Of a DNA stretch of 11,679 nt, positions 1 to 5,479 are shown one piece after another. Below the pieces are notes generated by a model. That model was not told the origin of the DNA and did not search any database. It was given only the letters and a program-made list of their open reading frames with translations. Every line of letters begins with the position of its first letter. The stretch's first letter is position 1. The position numbers and the translations under genes were made by a program. Source of the stretch: Nitrosomonadales bacterium (lineage in GTDB: Bacteria; Pseudomonadota; Gammaproteobacteria; Burkholderiales; Sulfuricellaceae). Location: contig PQAG01000106.1 in assembly GCA_003104895.1 (NCBI GenBank), positions 5,911 through 17,589 of the forward strand, written 5' to 3'.

Positions 1-1
1 C

Positions 2-289
2 GGGCTGGCCAGGTCTGTCGTAGCTTATGAGCCGGTCTGGGCGATTGGCACCGGAAAGACGGCATCTCCGGAGCAGGCTCAGGCAGTGCATGCGTTCATT
101 CGCGGCAAGGTTGCCACCGCGAGTGCCGAGGTTGCCGCCGGGCTGGTAATTCAGTACGGGGGTAGCGTAAAAGCGGCTAATGCGGCACAATTGTTTTCGA
201 TGCCGGATATCGACGGCGGACTGATCGGCGGCGCCTCCCTCAGCGCGGATGAGTTTGTTGCGATTTGCCGTGCTGCCCAACAGGGCTAA
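2..289 (+). CDS. tpiA: Triosephosphate isomerase, C-terminal part (5' truncated by window edge)
   Basis: This is the last 95 codons of triosephosphate isomerase, the cytosolic glycolytic enzyme that interconverts dihydroxyacetone phosphate and glyceraldehyde 3-phosphate. The reading frame is open from base 2. It begins just before the family signature AYEPVWAIGTGK; the catalytic Glu is at bases 29-31, followed by mobile loop 6. Further on come YGGSVKAANA and GGLIGGASL, the phosphate-binding segments of the last strands of the TIM barrel. The stop is TAA at 287-289. About 150 N-terminal residues, including the catalytic Lys and His, lie outside the window. secG follows after 26 bases, so the two are probably co-transcribed. 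The identification is secure; nothing in the visible part looks damaged. Confidence 0.97.
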   Translation, partial: GLARSVVAYEPVWAIGTGKTASPEQAQAVHAFIRGKVATASAEVAAGLVIQYGGSVKAANAAQLFSMPDIDGGLIGGASLSADEFVAICRAAQQG

Positions 290-315
290 TCCGGATTTAA
301 GAAGGTTTTTGTTTA

Positions 316-660
316 ATGGAAACAGTGGTTTGGATCGTTCATGTACTGGCTGCGCTGGGTGTGGTTGGCTTGGTGTTGATGCAGCATGGTAAAGGCGCTG
401 ACATGGGCGCTGCTTTTGGTAGCGGTGCGTCTGGCAGCCTGTTTGGCTCGACTGGTTCGGCTAATTTCCTCAGCCGTGCCACGGCGATTCTTGCAGCAGT
501 CTTTTTTGTGACCAGCATGACCCTGACTTATATCTCCGGCTCCAAAAGCAAGCCGGCAGGCGTGATGCAGAGCCAGAAACAGGTGTTGCCGGCGGCTCAG
601 CCTGCTGCCCCGGCTTCTCCGGTTGGCCCGGATTCGAAAGCCAAGGATATTCCGAACTAA
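316..660 (+). CDS. secG: Preprotein translocase subunit SecG
   Basis: SecG is the small accessory subunit of the SecYEG channel in the inner membrane and assists SecA-driven protein export. The 114-residue product has the family layout. A first membrane segment spans about residues 3-22. A Gly/Ser-rich cytoplasmic loop follows, containing HGKGADMGAAFGSGASGSLF (residues 24-43). A second membrane segment lies at about 52-73, and then a hydrophilic Ala/Pro-rich tail that is variable in the family. The ATG at 316 is preceded by AAGAAGG (299-305) with a 10-base gap, which supports this start. It lies 26 bases after tpiA and 40 bases before tRNA-Leu, the usual betaproteobacterial neighbourhood. Its role is unrelated to complex I, so the linkage is positional. 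Confidence 0.96.
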   Translation: METVVWIVHVLAALGVVGLVLMQHGKGADMGAAFGSGASGSLFGSTGSANFLSRATAILAAVFFVTSMTLTYISGSKSKPAGVMQSQKQVLPAAQPAAPASPVGPDSKAKDIPN

Positions 661-670
661 AAGTTTGTTG

Positions 671-691
671 TGATGCGCTGTTGGCGCATCA
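671..691 (+). other. Perfect 8-bp stem-loop between secG and tRNA-Leu
   Basis: TGATGCGC (671-678) and GCGCATCA (684-691) are exact reverse complements separated by the 5-base loop TGTTG. The stem starts 10 bases after the secG stop codon and ends 9 bases before the tRNA. No T run follows (the next bases are AATTGCAAT), so it is not a classical intrinsic terminator. It could protect the secG mRNA 3' end or mark a processing site that separates secG from the tRNA. Function is inference; only the inverted repeat is seen. Confidence 0.4.
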
Positions 692-700
692 AATTGCAAT

Positions 701-785
701 GCCGATGTGGTGAAATTGGTAGACACGCTATCTTGAGGGGGTAGTGGCGAAAGCCGTAGCAGTTCGAGTCTGCTCATCGGCACCA
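701..785 (+). tRNA. tRNA-Leu (anticodon GAG)
   Basis: A complete cloverleaf can be folded by eye. The acceptor stem GCCGATG (701-707) pairs with CATCGGC (775-781), followed by discriminator A782 and an encoded CCA (783-785). The anticodon stem CTATC/GGTAG (728-732/740-744) has one G-T pair and encloses the loop TTGAGGG. The anticodon is GAG (735-737), which reads CUC and CUU leucine codons. A long variable arm, with GGC/GCC around a GAAA loop (745-757), marks a class II tRNA as expected for leucine. The T stem AGCAG/CTGCT (758-762/770-774) encloses TTCGAGT. It lies between secG and nuoA and is probably excised from a longer transcript or read from its own promoter. No strong promoter is visible in the 40 bases upstream. 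Confidence 0.97.
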
Positions 786-796
786 TATAATTTTTT

Positions 797-841
797 TATG
801 CCTATAATAAAATTTGCGCTATAATAAACAGAATTTATAAA
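797..841 (+). promoter_or_regulatory. AT-rich candidate promoter region for the nuo operon
   Basis: The spacer between the tRNA and nuoA (786-942) begins with an AT-rich block unlike the coding DNA around it. It contains two perfect TATAAT hexamers (803-808 and 820-825) and a TATAAA (836-841). None has a good TTGACA-like box at 16-18 bases; the best for the second is TTATGC (796-801), 18 bases upstream. Initiation here would give a nuoA leader of roughly 95-130 bases. A run of seven T (791-797) directly after the tRNA could also help end transcription from upstream. The promoter is inferred from base composition and position. The remaining leader (842-942) shows no convincing structure. Confidence 0.4.
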
Positions 842-942
842 AAGATTGGTTTGTAAGTAGGTCCAGGTTTGGCGCGGCGAAGGTTGTTGTGTTTGTTGGG
901 CCTATCTCTTGAATTGTTGCGCTGTTCGCGGAGCTCCAGAAA

Positions 943-1299
943 ATGTTGGAAAGCTATTTTCCAATCCTCATGTTCGTTGCAGTAGGTCTTCTGGTTGGTG
1001 TGGGGCCGATGATAGCTGGTTTTATTCTGGCGCCCCATCGTCCTGATAGCGAAAAACTCTCCCCTTATGAATGCGGTTTTGAGGCCTTCGAAGATGCACG
1101 GATGAAGTTTGACGTGCGCTACTATCTGATAGCCATTCTTTTCATTCTGTTCGACCTGGAAATTGCCTTTCTATTTCCCTGGGCTGTCGTGCTCGAAGAG
1201 ATCGGATTGTTCGGCTATCTGGCCATGGTGATTTTTCTTGCCATCCTGGTGGTGGGTTTCATCTATGAGTGGAAGAAAGGGGCCCTCGAGTGGGAATAG
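943..1299 (+). CDS. nuoA: NADH-quinone oxidoreductase subunit A
   Basis: NuoA is a small membrane subunit of complex I that sits next to NuoH near the quinone-site end of the membrane arm. The 118-residue protein has three hydrophobic segments, at about residues 7-29, 60-83 and 88-108. The conserved loop after the first contains YECGFE (42-47). The second segment carries Asp71 and Glu73 in LFDLEIAF, matching the conserved acidic pair of the family. The ATG at 943 has GGAG (930-933) at a 9-base gap. It is the first gene of the operon and follows a 157-base spacer after the tRNA. Its last 10 bases overlap the proposed start of nuoB. Length and motifs are normal for the family. Confidence 0.97.
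   Translation: MLESYFPILMFVAVGLLVGVGPMIAGFILAPHRPDSEKLSPYECGFEAFEDARMKFDVRYYLIAILFILFDLEIAFLFPWAVVLEEIGLFGYLAMVIFLAILVVGFIYEWKKGALEWE
1278..1282 (+). promoter_or_regulatory. Shine-Dalgarno site that decides the nuoB start
   Basis: AGGGG lies inside the end of nuoA, 7 bases before GTG 1290-1292. It favours GTG 1290 over the upstream in-frame GTG at 1269, and translation from 1290 begins MGIEGVFEKGF, close to the N terminus I recall for betaproteobacterial NuoB. Confidence 0.7.
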
Positions 1300-1766
1300 A
1301 AGGCGTCTTTGAGAAGGGGTTTGTCACTACCACCCTCGATACTGTCATCAACTATACGCGCACCGGTTCGCTGTGGCCCATGACTTTTGGCTTGGCCTGT
1401 TGCGCCGTGGAAATGATGCAGGCGGGCGCTTCGCGCTACGATCTGGACCGTTTCGGGATTGTGTTCCGCCCCAGCCCGCGTCAGTCCGACGTGATGATCG
1501 TGGCGGGAACCCTGACCAACAAGATGGCGCCCGCCTTGCGCAAGGTCTACGACCAGATGGCAGAACCGCGCTGGGTTGTATCGATGGGGTCCTGCGCCAA
1601 TGGCGGCGGCTACTATCATTACTCATATTCGGTGGTGCGTGGCTGCGATCGCATCGTTCCGGTCGATGTGTATGTTCCTGGTTGCCCGCCCACGGCTGAG
1701 GCCTTGTTATATGGACTGATTCAGCTGCAAAGCAAGATTCGCCGTACCAACACCATCGCGCGCTAA
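1290..1766 (+). CDS. nuoB: NADH-quinone oxidoreductase subunit B (cluster N2 subunit)
   Basis: NuoB is a peripheral-arm subunit carrying [4Fe-4S] cluster N2, the last cluster before the quinone. From GTG 1290 the product has 158 residues. The four N2 ligands are visible: the adjacent pair Cys37-Cys38 in GLACCAVEMM, Cys102 in SMGSCANGGG and Cys132 in VPGCPPTAEA. The segment RPSPRQSDVMIVAGTLTNKM (60-79) is also characteristic. The frame stays open upstream to another GTG at 1269, which would add seven residues (MEERGPR). The 1290 start is preferred because of the AGGGG site 7 bases upstream and the typical MxIEGV beginning. It overlaps the end of nuoA by 10 bases, suggesting translational coupling. 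The stop is TAA at 1764-1766, 22 bases before nuoC. Confidence 0.96.
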   Translation: MGIEGVFEKGFVTTTLDTVINYTRTGSLWPMTFGLACCAVEMMQAGASRYDLDRFGIVFRPSPRQSDVMIVAGTLTNKMAPALRKVYDQMAEPRWVVSMGSCANGGGYYHYSYSVVRGCDRIVPVDVYVPGCPPTAEALLYGLIQLQSKIRRTNTIAR

Positions 1767-1788
1767 AGAAAAACAAGAGCCCTATTTC

Positions 1789-2382
1789 ATGAATCCTTTT
1801 CTCCAAGGTCTTGCCAGTTCGTTGCAGAAAGCGCTTGCCGGTAAATCATTCACTCTCACCGAGCGTCTGGATGAGCTGACTCTGGTGGTGCGGGATGCGG
1901 ACTGGCGTGCTGTTGCGCAGATTTTGCGCGACCATTCCGAGCTGCGCTTTGAGCTATTGAGCGATGCCTGTGGCATGGATTACAGTGATTACGGGCATGG
2001 TCAGTGGGATGGGCGGCGTTTTGCGGTGGTCTATCACCTGCTGTCAGTCAGCCTCAACCAGCGCGTGCGTGTTCGTGTGTTTGCTCAGGATGATGATTTT
2101 CCGCTGGTTGACTCGGTTGCAGATATATGGCCTGCCGCCAACTGGTATGAACGGGAATGTTTCGATTTATATGGCATCGTGTTCAAGGGCCATGATGACC
2201 TGCGCCGCATTCTGACTGACTATGGCTTCATTGGTCACCCCTTCCGCAAGGATTTCCCGCTTTCCGGTAATGTGGAAATGCGTTATGACCCAGATCAGCA
2301 TCGCGTTATCTATCAGCCGGTGACGGTTGAGGAGCGTGTGCTGGTGCCGCGTACCATACGCGAGGATAGTTACAGTGCCTGA
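1789..2382 (+). CDS. nuoC: NADH-quinone oxidoreductase subunit C (30 kDa subunit)
   Basis: NuoC is a cofactor-free structural subunit of the peripheral arm that packs against NuoD close to the quinone site. The 197-residue product carries the 30-kDa family signature at residues 120-156: YERECFDLYGIVFKGH, then DLRRILTDYGFIGHPFRKDF. The N-terminal half has the mixed alpha/beta pattern typical of the family and is less conserved. The ATG at 1789 has a modest AAGAG (1774-1778) at a 10-base gap. nuoC is a separate gene here, unlike the fused nuoCD of E. coli, and its stop codon lies inside the first codons of nuoD. No defect is seen. Confidence 0.97.
   Translation: MNPFLQGLASSLQKALAGKSFTLTERLDELTLVVRDADWRAVAQILRDHSELRFELLSDACGMDYSDYGHGQWDGRRFAVVYHLLSVSLNQRVRVRVFAQDDDFPLVDSVADIWPAANWYERECFDLYGIVFKGHDDLRRILTDYGFIGHPFRKDFPLSGNVEMRYDPDQHRVIYQPVTVEERVLVPRTIREDSYSA
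2362..2366 (+). promoter_or_regulatory. Shine-Dalgarno site that decides the nuoD start
   Basis: GAGGA lies 8 bases before GTG 2375-2377 and inside nuoC. It supports starting nuoD at 2375 rather than at the upstream in-frame ATG 2327, which would add 16 residues (MRSVCWCR...) that look unlike the family. Confidence 0.75.
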
Positions 2383-3634
2383 AATCAGAAATTACACTCT
2401 TAACTTCGGCCCGCAACACCCGGCTGCACATGGCGTGCTGCGCATGGTGCTGGAGCTGGACGGCGAAGTGGTGATGCGCGCCGATCCGCACATCGGCCTC
2501 TTGCATCGCGGCACGGAAAAACTTGCCGAGCACAAGACTTTCCTGCAGTCGGTCCCTTACATGGATCGCCTCGACTATGTCTCGATGATGAGCAACGAGC
2601 ACGCATATGTCATGGCGATCGAGAAACTGCTGCAGATTGAAGTGCCCATCCGCGCCCAGTATATCCGCGTCCTTTTCGACGAAATCACCCGCATCCTTAA
2701 TCATCTGCTGTGGATCGGCGCGCACGCGCTCGATGTCGGCGCGATGACCATGTTCCTCTACGCATTCCGCGAGCGCGAGGACCTGATGGACTGTTACGAG
2801 GCGGTGTCCGGCGCCCGGCTGCACGCGGCATATTACCGCCCGGGCGGCGTGTACCGCGATCTGCCGGACAGCATGCCGCAGTACGACCTGGCGAAAATGC
2901 CCAGACACAACGCCAGTGACATCAAGTTCATGAACTCGAACCGGCAGGGCTCCATGCTGGATTTCATTGATGACTTCTGCCAGCGCTTCCCGGCCTATGT
3001 GGACGAGTACGAAACCCTGCTGACCGACAATCGCATATGGAAACAGCGCACGGTCGGGATTGGCGTGATCACCCCCGAACGCGCCATGGCCAAGGGACTG
3101 ACCGGGCCGATGCTGCGGGGCTCCGGCGTGGCATGGGACATCCGCAAACAGCAGCCCTATGAGGTTTACGACAGGCTGGATTTCGACATTCCGGTGGGTG
3201 TGAATGGCGACAGTTATGACCGCTATCTGGTGCGCATGGAAGAAATGCGCCAGTCAAACCGCATCATGAAGCAGTGCGTGGACTGGTTGCGCAAGAATGC
3301 CGGCCCGGTCATTACAGAAAACCACAAGGTGGCCCCGCCCAATCGCGAAGCGATGAAGTCGAACATGGAAGAATTGATCCATCACTTCAAACTTTTCAGC
3401 GAGGGGATGCATGTGCCCGCAGGCGAGGCCTACTGTGCGGTGGAGCATCCCAAGGGCGAGTTCGGCATCTACCTGGTTTCTGACGGCGCCAACAAGCCTT
3501 ATCGCCTGAAAATCCGTGCGCCCGGTTTTGCGCACATGCAGGCCATGGACGAAATGGCGCGCGGCCACATGATTGCCGACGTGGTGACCATCATGGGAAC
3601 GATGGATATCGTTTTCGGTGAAATTGATCGATAA
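2375..3634 (+). CDS. nuoD: NADH-quinone oxidoreductase subunit D (49 kDa subunit)
   Basis: NuoD is the 49-kDa peripheral-arm subunit that forms most of the quinone-binding cavity with NuoB. It descends from the large subunit of NiFe hydrogenases but has lost the metal site. Starting at GTG 2375, the product is 419 residues, a normal length. Landmarks are NFGPQHPAAHGVLR (10-23), with His19 at the position of the quinone-site histidine, and PHIGLLHRGTEKL (38-50). SNEHAYVMAIEKLL (73-86) follows, with Tyr78 at the position of the quinone-site tyrosine. Later come RPGGVYRDLP (155-164) and the C-terminal GEIDR. The start overlaps the nuoC stop by 8 bases, and GAGGA sits 8 bases upstream. nuoE follows after 8 bases. 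Confidence 0.97.
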   Translation: MPEIRNYTLNFGPQHPAAHGVLRMVLELDGEVVMRADPHIGLLHRGTEKLAEHKTFLQSVPYMDRLDYVSMMSNEHAYVMAIEKLLQIEVPIRAQYIRVLFDEITRILNHLLWIGAHALDVGAMTMFLYAFREREDLMDCYEAVSGARLHAAYYRPGGVYRDLPDSMPQYDLAKMPRHNASDIKFMNSNRQGSMLDFIDDFCQRFPAYVDEYETLLTDNRIWKQRTVGIGVITPERAMAKGLTGPMLRGSGVAWDIRKQQPYEVYDRLDFDIPVGVNGDSYDRYLVRMEEMRQSNRIMKQCVDWLRKNAGPVITENHKVAPPNREAMKSNMEELIHHFKLFSEGMHVPAGEAYCAVEHPKGEFGIYLVSDGANKPYRLKIRAPGFAHMQAMDEMARGHMIADVVTIMGTMDIVFGEIDR

Positions 3635-3642
3635 GAATTGAA

Positions 3643-4116
3643 ATGTTAAGTCCAGAATCCCTAGCTAGAATTGATCGCGAGATCACGAAATATCCGGCTG
3701 ATCAGAAACAGTCGGCAGTGATGTCCGCATTGCGCATTGCCCAGGATGAATTCGGCTGGCTGTCGCCGGAGACCATGGAATTCGTCGCTTCCTATCTGGG
3801 CATGCCGGCGATTGCGGTGTATGAAGTGGCGACCTTCTACAACATGTACGAATTGAAGCCGGTCGGAAAATACAAGATCACCGTCTGCAGCAATCTTTCC
3901 TGCACCCTGATGGGGGCGGGCGGCGTGGTGGAGCACCTGCAAAAGAAACTCGGCATCGGTTTTGGTGAAACCACCGGTGATGGGCGCTATACCCTGAAAG
4001 AGGGCGAATGCATGGGCGCCTGCGGCGATGGCCCGCTTTTCCTGATCAACAACAAGCGCATGTATGGCTCCCTTTCCAACGAGAAAGTGGACCAGATACT
4101 GGCGGAGCTCGAATAA
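3643..4116 (+). CDS. nuoE: NADH-quinone oxidoreductase subunit E (24 kDa subunit)
   Basis: NuoE is a thioredoxin-fold subunit of the NADH-oxidising module that binds the [2Fe-2S] cluster N1a beside NuoF. The 157-residue protein has the family pattern of four ligand cysteines: Cys82 and Cys87 in TVCSNLSC, and Cys123 and Cys127 in EGECMGACGDGP. The helical N-terminal part includes the conserved EVATFYNMY (61-69). The ATG at 3643 lies 8 bases after nuoD with only a weak purine stretch (AAGAA, 3633-3637). Its beginning, MLSPESLARIDREI, matches the usual family start, so the start is likely correct despite the poor site. The stop overlaps the nuoF start by one base (TAATG). Confidence 0.96.
   Translation: MLSPESLARIDREITKYPADQKQSAVMSALRIAQDEFGWLSPETMEFVASYLGMPAIAVYEVATFYNMYELKPVGKYKITVCSNLSCTLMGAGGVVEHLQKKLGIGFGETTGDGRYTLKEGECMGACGDGPLFLINNKRMYGSLSNEKVDQILAELE
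4104..4107 (+). promoter_or_regulatory. Shine-Dalgarno site for nuoF
   Basis: GGAG lies 8 bases before ATG 4116, inside the end of nuoE. It supports a start at 4116 (MANEVIFHSI) and argues against the longer frame from 4008, whose extra residues come from out-of-frame reading of nuoE. Confidence 0.7.
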
Positions 4117-5381
4117 TGGCAAACGAAGTCATCTTTCACTCCATTCACCAGCCAGAGTCGTGGAAACTCTCCAGCTACCTCAGCGTTGGGGGGTATGAAA
4201 CGCTTAAAAAGGTGGTGACGGAGAAAGTGGCGCCGGAAGAGATCATCAACCAGGTCAAGATTTCCGCCCTGCGCGGGCGCGGTGGCGCGGGCTTTCCCAC
4301 CGGCCTGAAATGGAGCTTCATGCCGCGCCATTTCGAGGGTGACAAGTATCTCGTCTGCAATACCGACGAGGGCGAGCCGGGCACCTTCAAGGACCGCGAT
4401 ATCATCCGCTACAACCCGCACCAGTTGATCGAGGGCATGGCCATTGCCGCCTATACCATGGGTGTCAAGGTGGGTTACAACTATATCCACGGCGAGATCT
4501 GGGAAGCCTACGAAAGGTTCGAGCAGGCGCTGGAAGAGGCGCGTGCTGCCGGTTTTCTGGGCGAAAACCTGTTCGGCACCGATTTCAGCTTCAATCTCCA
4601 TGCGCACCACGGCTATGGCGCCTATGTGTGCGGCGAGGAGACCGCCCTGCTGGAGTCCATCGAGGGCAAGAAGGGGCAGCCGCGCTTCAAGCCGCCCTTC
4701 CCGGCGAGCTTCGGCCTTTACGGCAAGCCCACCACCATCAACAACACCGAGACATTCGCCAGCATTCCCTACATCATCCGGCATGGCGGTCAGAAATTTC
4801 TAGAGCTGGGCAAGCCCAACAATGGCGGCACCAAGATTTTTTCCGTCTCGGGCCACGTCAACAAGCCTGGAAATTTCGAGATTGGCCTGGGCACACCATT
4901 TGCCGAACTGCTCGAAATGGCGGGCGGGGTGCGTAACGGCCACAAACTGAAAGCGGTCATTCCCGGCGGCTCATCGGTGCCTGTGGTGCCGGGCGAGATC
5001 ATGATGGATCTCACCATGGACTATGACACCATCGCCAAGGCCGGGTCCTATCTTGGCGCGGGTTCGGTGATCGTGATGGACGAGACGGTGTGCATGGTGA
5101 AGGCGCTGGAACGGCTGTCCTACTTCTATTTCGAGGAATCCTGCGGACAATGCACGCCGTGCCGCGAGGGAACAGGCTGGCTTTATCGCGTCATTCATCG
5201 CATCGAGCACGGCAAGGGGCGGCCAGACGATCTCGATCTGCTTGCCAGCGTGACCAATAACATCTCCGGGCGCACCATATGCGCCCTGGGTGATGCTGCG
5301 GCAATGCCGGTGCAGGGCATGCTTAAACATTATCGCAACGAATTCGAATATCACATCGAGCACAAGAAGTGCATGGTTTAA
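4116..5381 (+). CDS. nuoF: NADH-quinone oxidoreductase subunit F (51 kDa, NADH/FMN subunit)
   Basis: NuoF is the 51-kDa subunit where NADH is oxidised. It binds FMN and the [4Fe-4S] cluster N3. The 421-residue product contains the Gly-rich nucleotide-binding loop GRGGAGFPTGLKW (54-66) and the FMN-site segment NTDEGEPGTFKDR (82-94). YGAYVCGEETALLESIEG (167-184) follows. The N3 ligands are Cys343, Cys346 and Cys349 in ESCGQCTPCREG and Cys389 in TICALGDAAAMP. The start at ATG 4116 overlaps the nuoE stop as TAATG and has GGAG 8 bases upstream, which suggests coupled translation of E and F. The stop is TAA at 5379-5381. A palindromic repeat begins two bases later, separating nuoF from nuoG. Confidence 0.97.
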   Translation: MANEVIFHSIHQPESWKLSSYLSVGGYETLKKVVTEKVAPEEIINQVKISALRGRGGAGFPTGLKWSFMPRHFEGDKYLVCNTDEGEPGTFKDRDIIRYNPHQLIEGMAIAAYTMGVKVGYNYIHGEIWEAYERFEQALEEARAAGFLGENLFGTDFSFNLHAHHGYGAYVCGEETALLESIEGKKGQPRFKPPFPASFGLYGKPTTINNTETFASIPYIIRHGGQKFLELGKPNNGGTKIFSVSGHVNKPGNFEIGLGTPFAELLEMAGGVRNGHKLKAVIPGGSSVPVVPGEIMMDLTMDYDTIAKAGSYLGAGSVIVMDETVCMVKALERLSYFYFEESCGQCTPCREGTGWLYRVIHRIEHGKGRPDDLDLLASVTNNISGRTICALGDAAAMPVQGMLKHYRNEFEYHIEHKKCMV

Positions 5382-5383
5382 AA

Positions 5384-5464
5384 AAGTATTCAGTTATCAG
5401 ACGTCAGTTGTCAGTCAAACCCTGGCAATCCGCACCACTGAATACCTGAAAACTGATAACTGAA
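5384..5464 (+). repeat. Palindromic intergenic repeat, copy 1 (nuoF-nuoG gap)
   Basis: This 81-base element fills most of the 98-base gap. Its outer arms TTCAGTTATCAG (5389-5400) and CTGATAACTGAA (5453-5464) are perfect 12-base reverse complements. An alternative pairing joins GTATTCAG (5386-5393) with CTGAATAC (5438-5445), and the two pairings exclude each other. Three segments recur in copy 2 at 10378-10441: the first 17 bases (16/17), TCAGTTGTCAGTCAAA at 5404-5419 (15/16) and the last 12 bases (11/12). It starts two bases after the nuoF stop codon and ends 15 bases before the nuoG ATG. It looks like a non-coding, transcribed, ERIC-like dispersed repeat. No transposase, tail or clear target duplication is seen. 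Confidence 0.8.
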
Positions 5465-5479
5465 AAACAGATAGCTAAT

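Noticed and set aside
2327..2374. N-terminal extension of nuoD from ATG 2327
   Set aside because: The added residues (MRSVCWCR...) are nuoC read in another frame, and a good GAGGA site precedes GTG 2375.
3622..3677. Direct repeat AATTGATCG at 3622-3630 and 3669-3677
   Set aside because: Both copies encode Ile-Asp-Arg in conserved protein ends (GEIDR of NuoD and RIDRE of NuoE), so coding constraint and chance explain it.
4008..4115. N-terminal extension of nuoF upstream of ATG 4116
   Set aside because: These 36 codons are nuoE read out of frame; the TAATG junction and GGAG site fit the start at 4116.
3987..4784. A 265-codon minus-strand frame opposite the nuoE/nuoF junction
   Set aside because: It is a shadow frame of two well-supported genes, without family features.
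5384..5464. CRISPR-like or tandem repeat interpretation of the TCAGTT/CTGATA motifs
   Set aside because: The units are only about 7-12 bases, inverted rather than regularly spaced, and there are no spacers of constant length or nearby cas genes.
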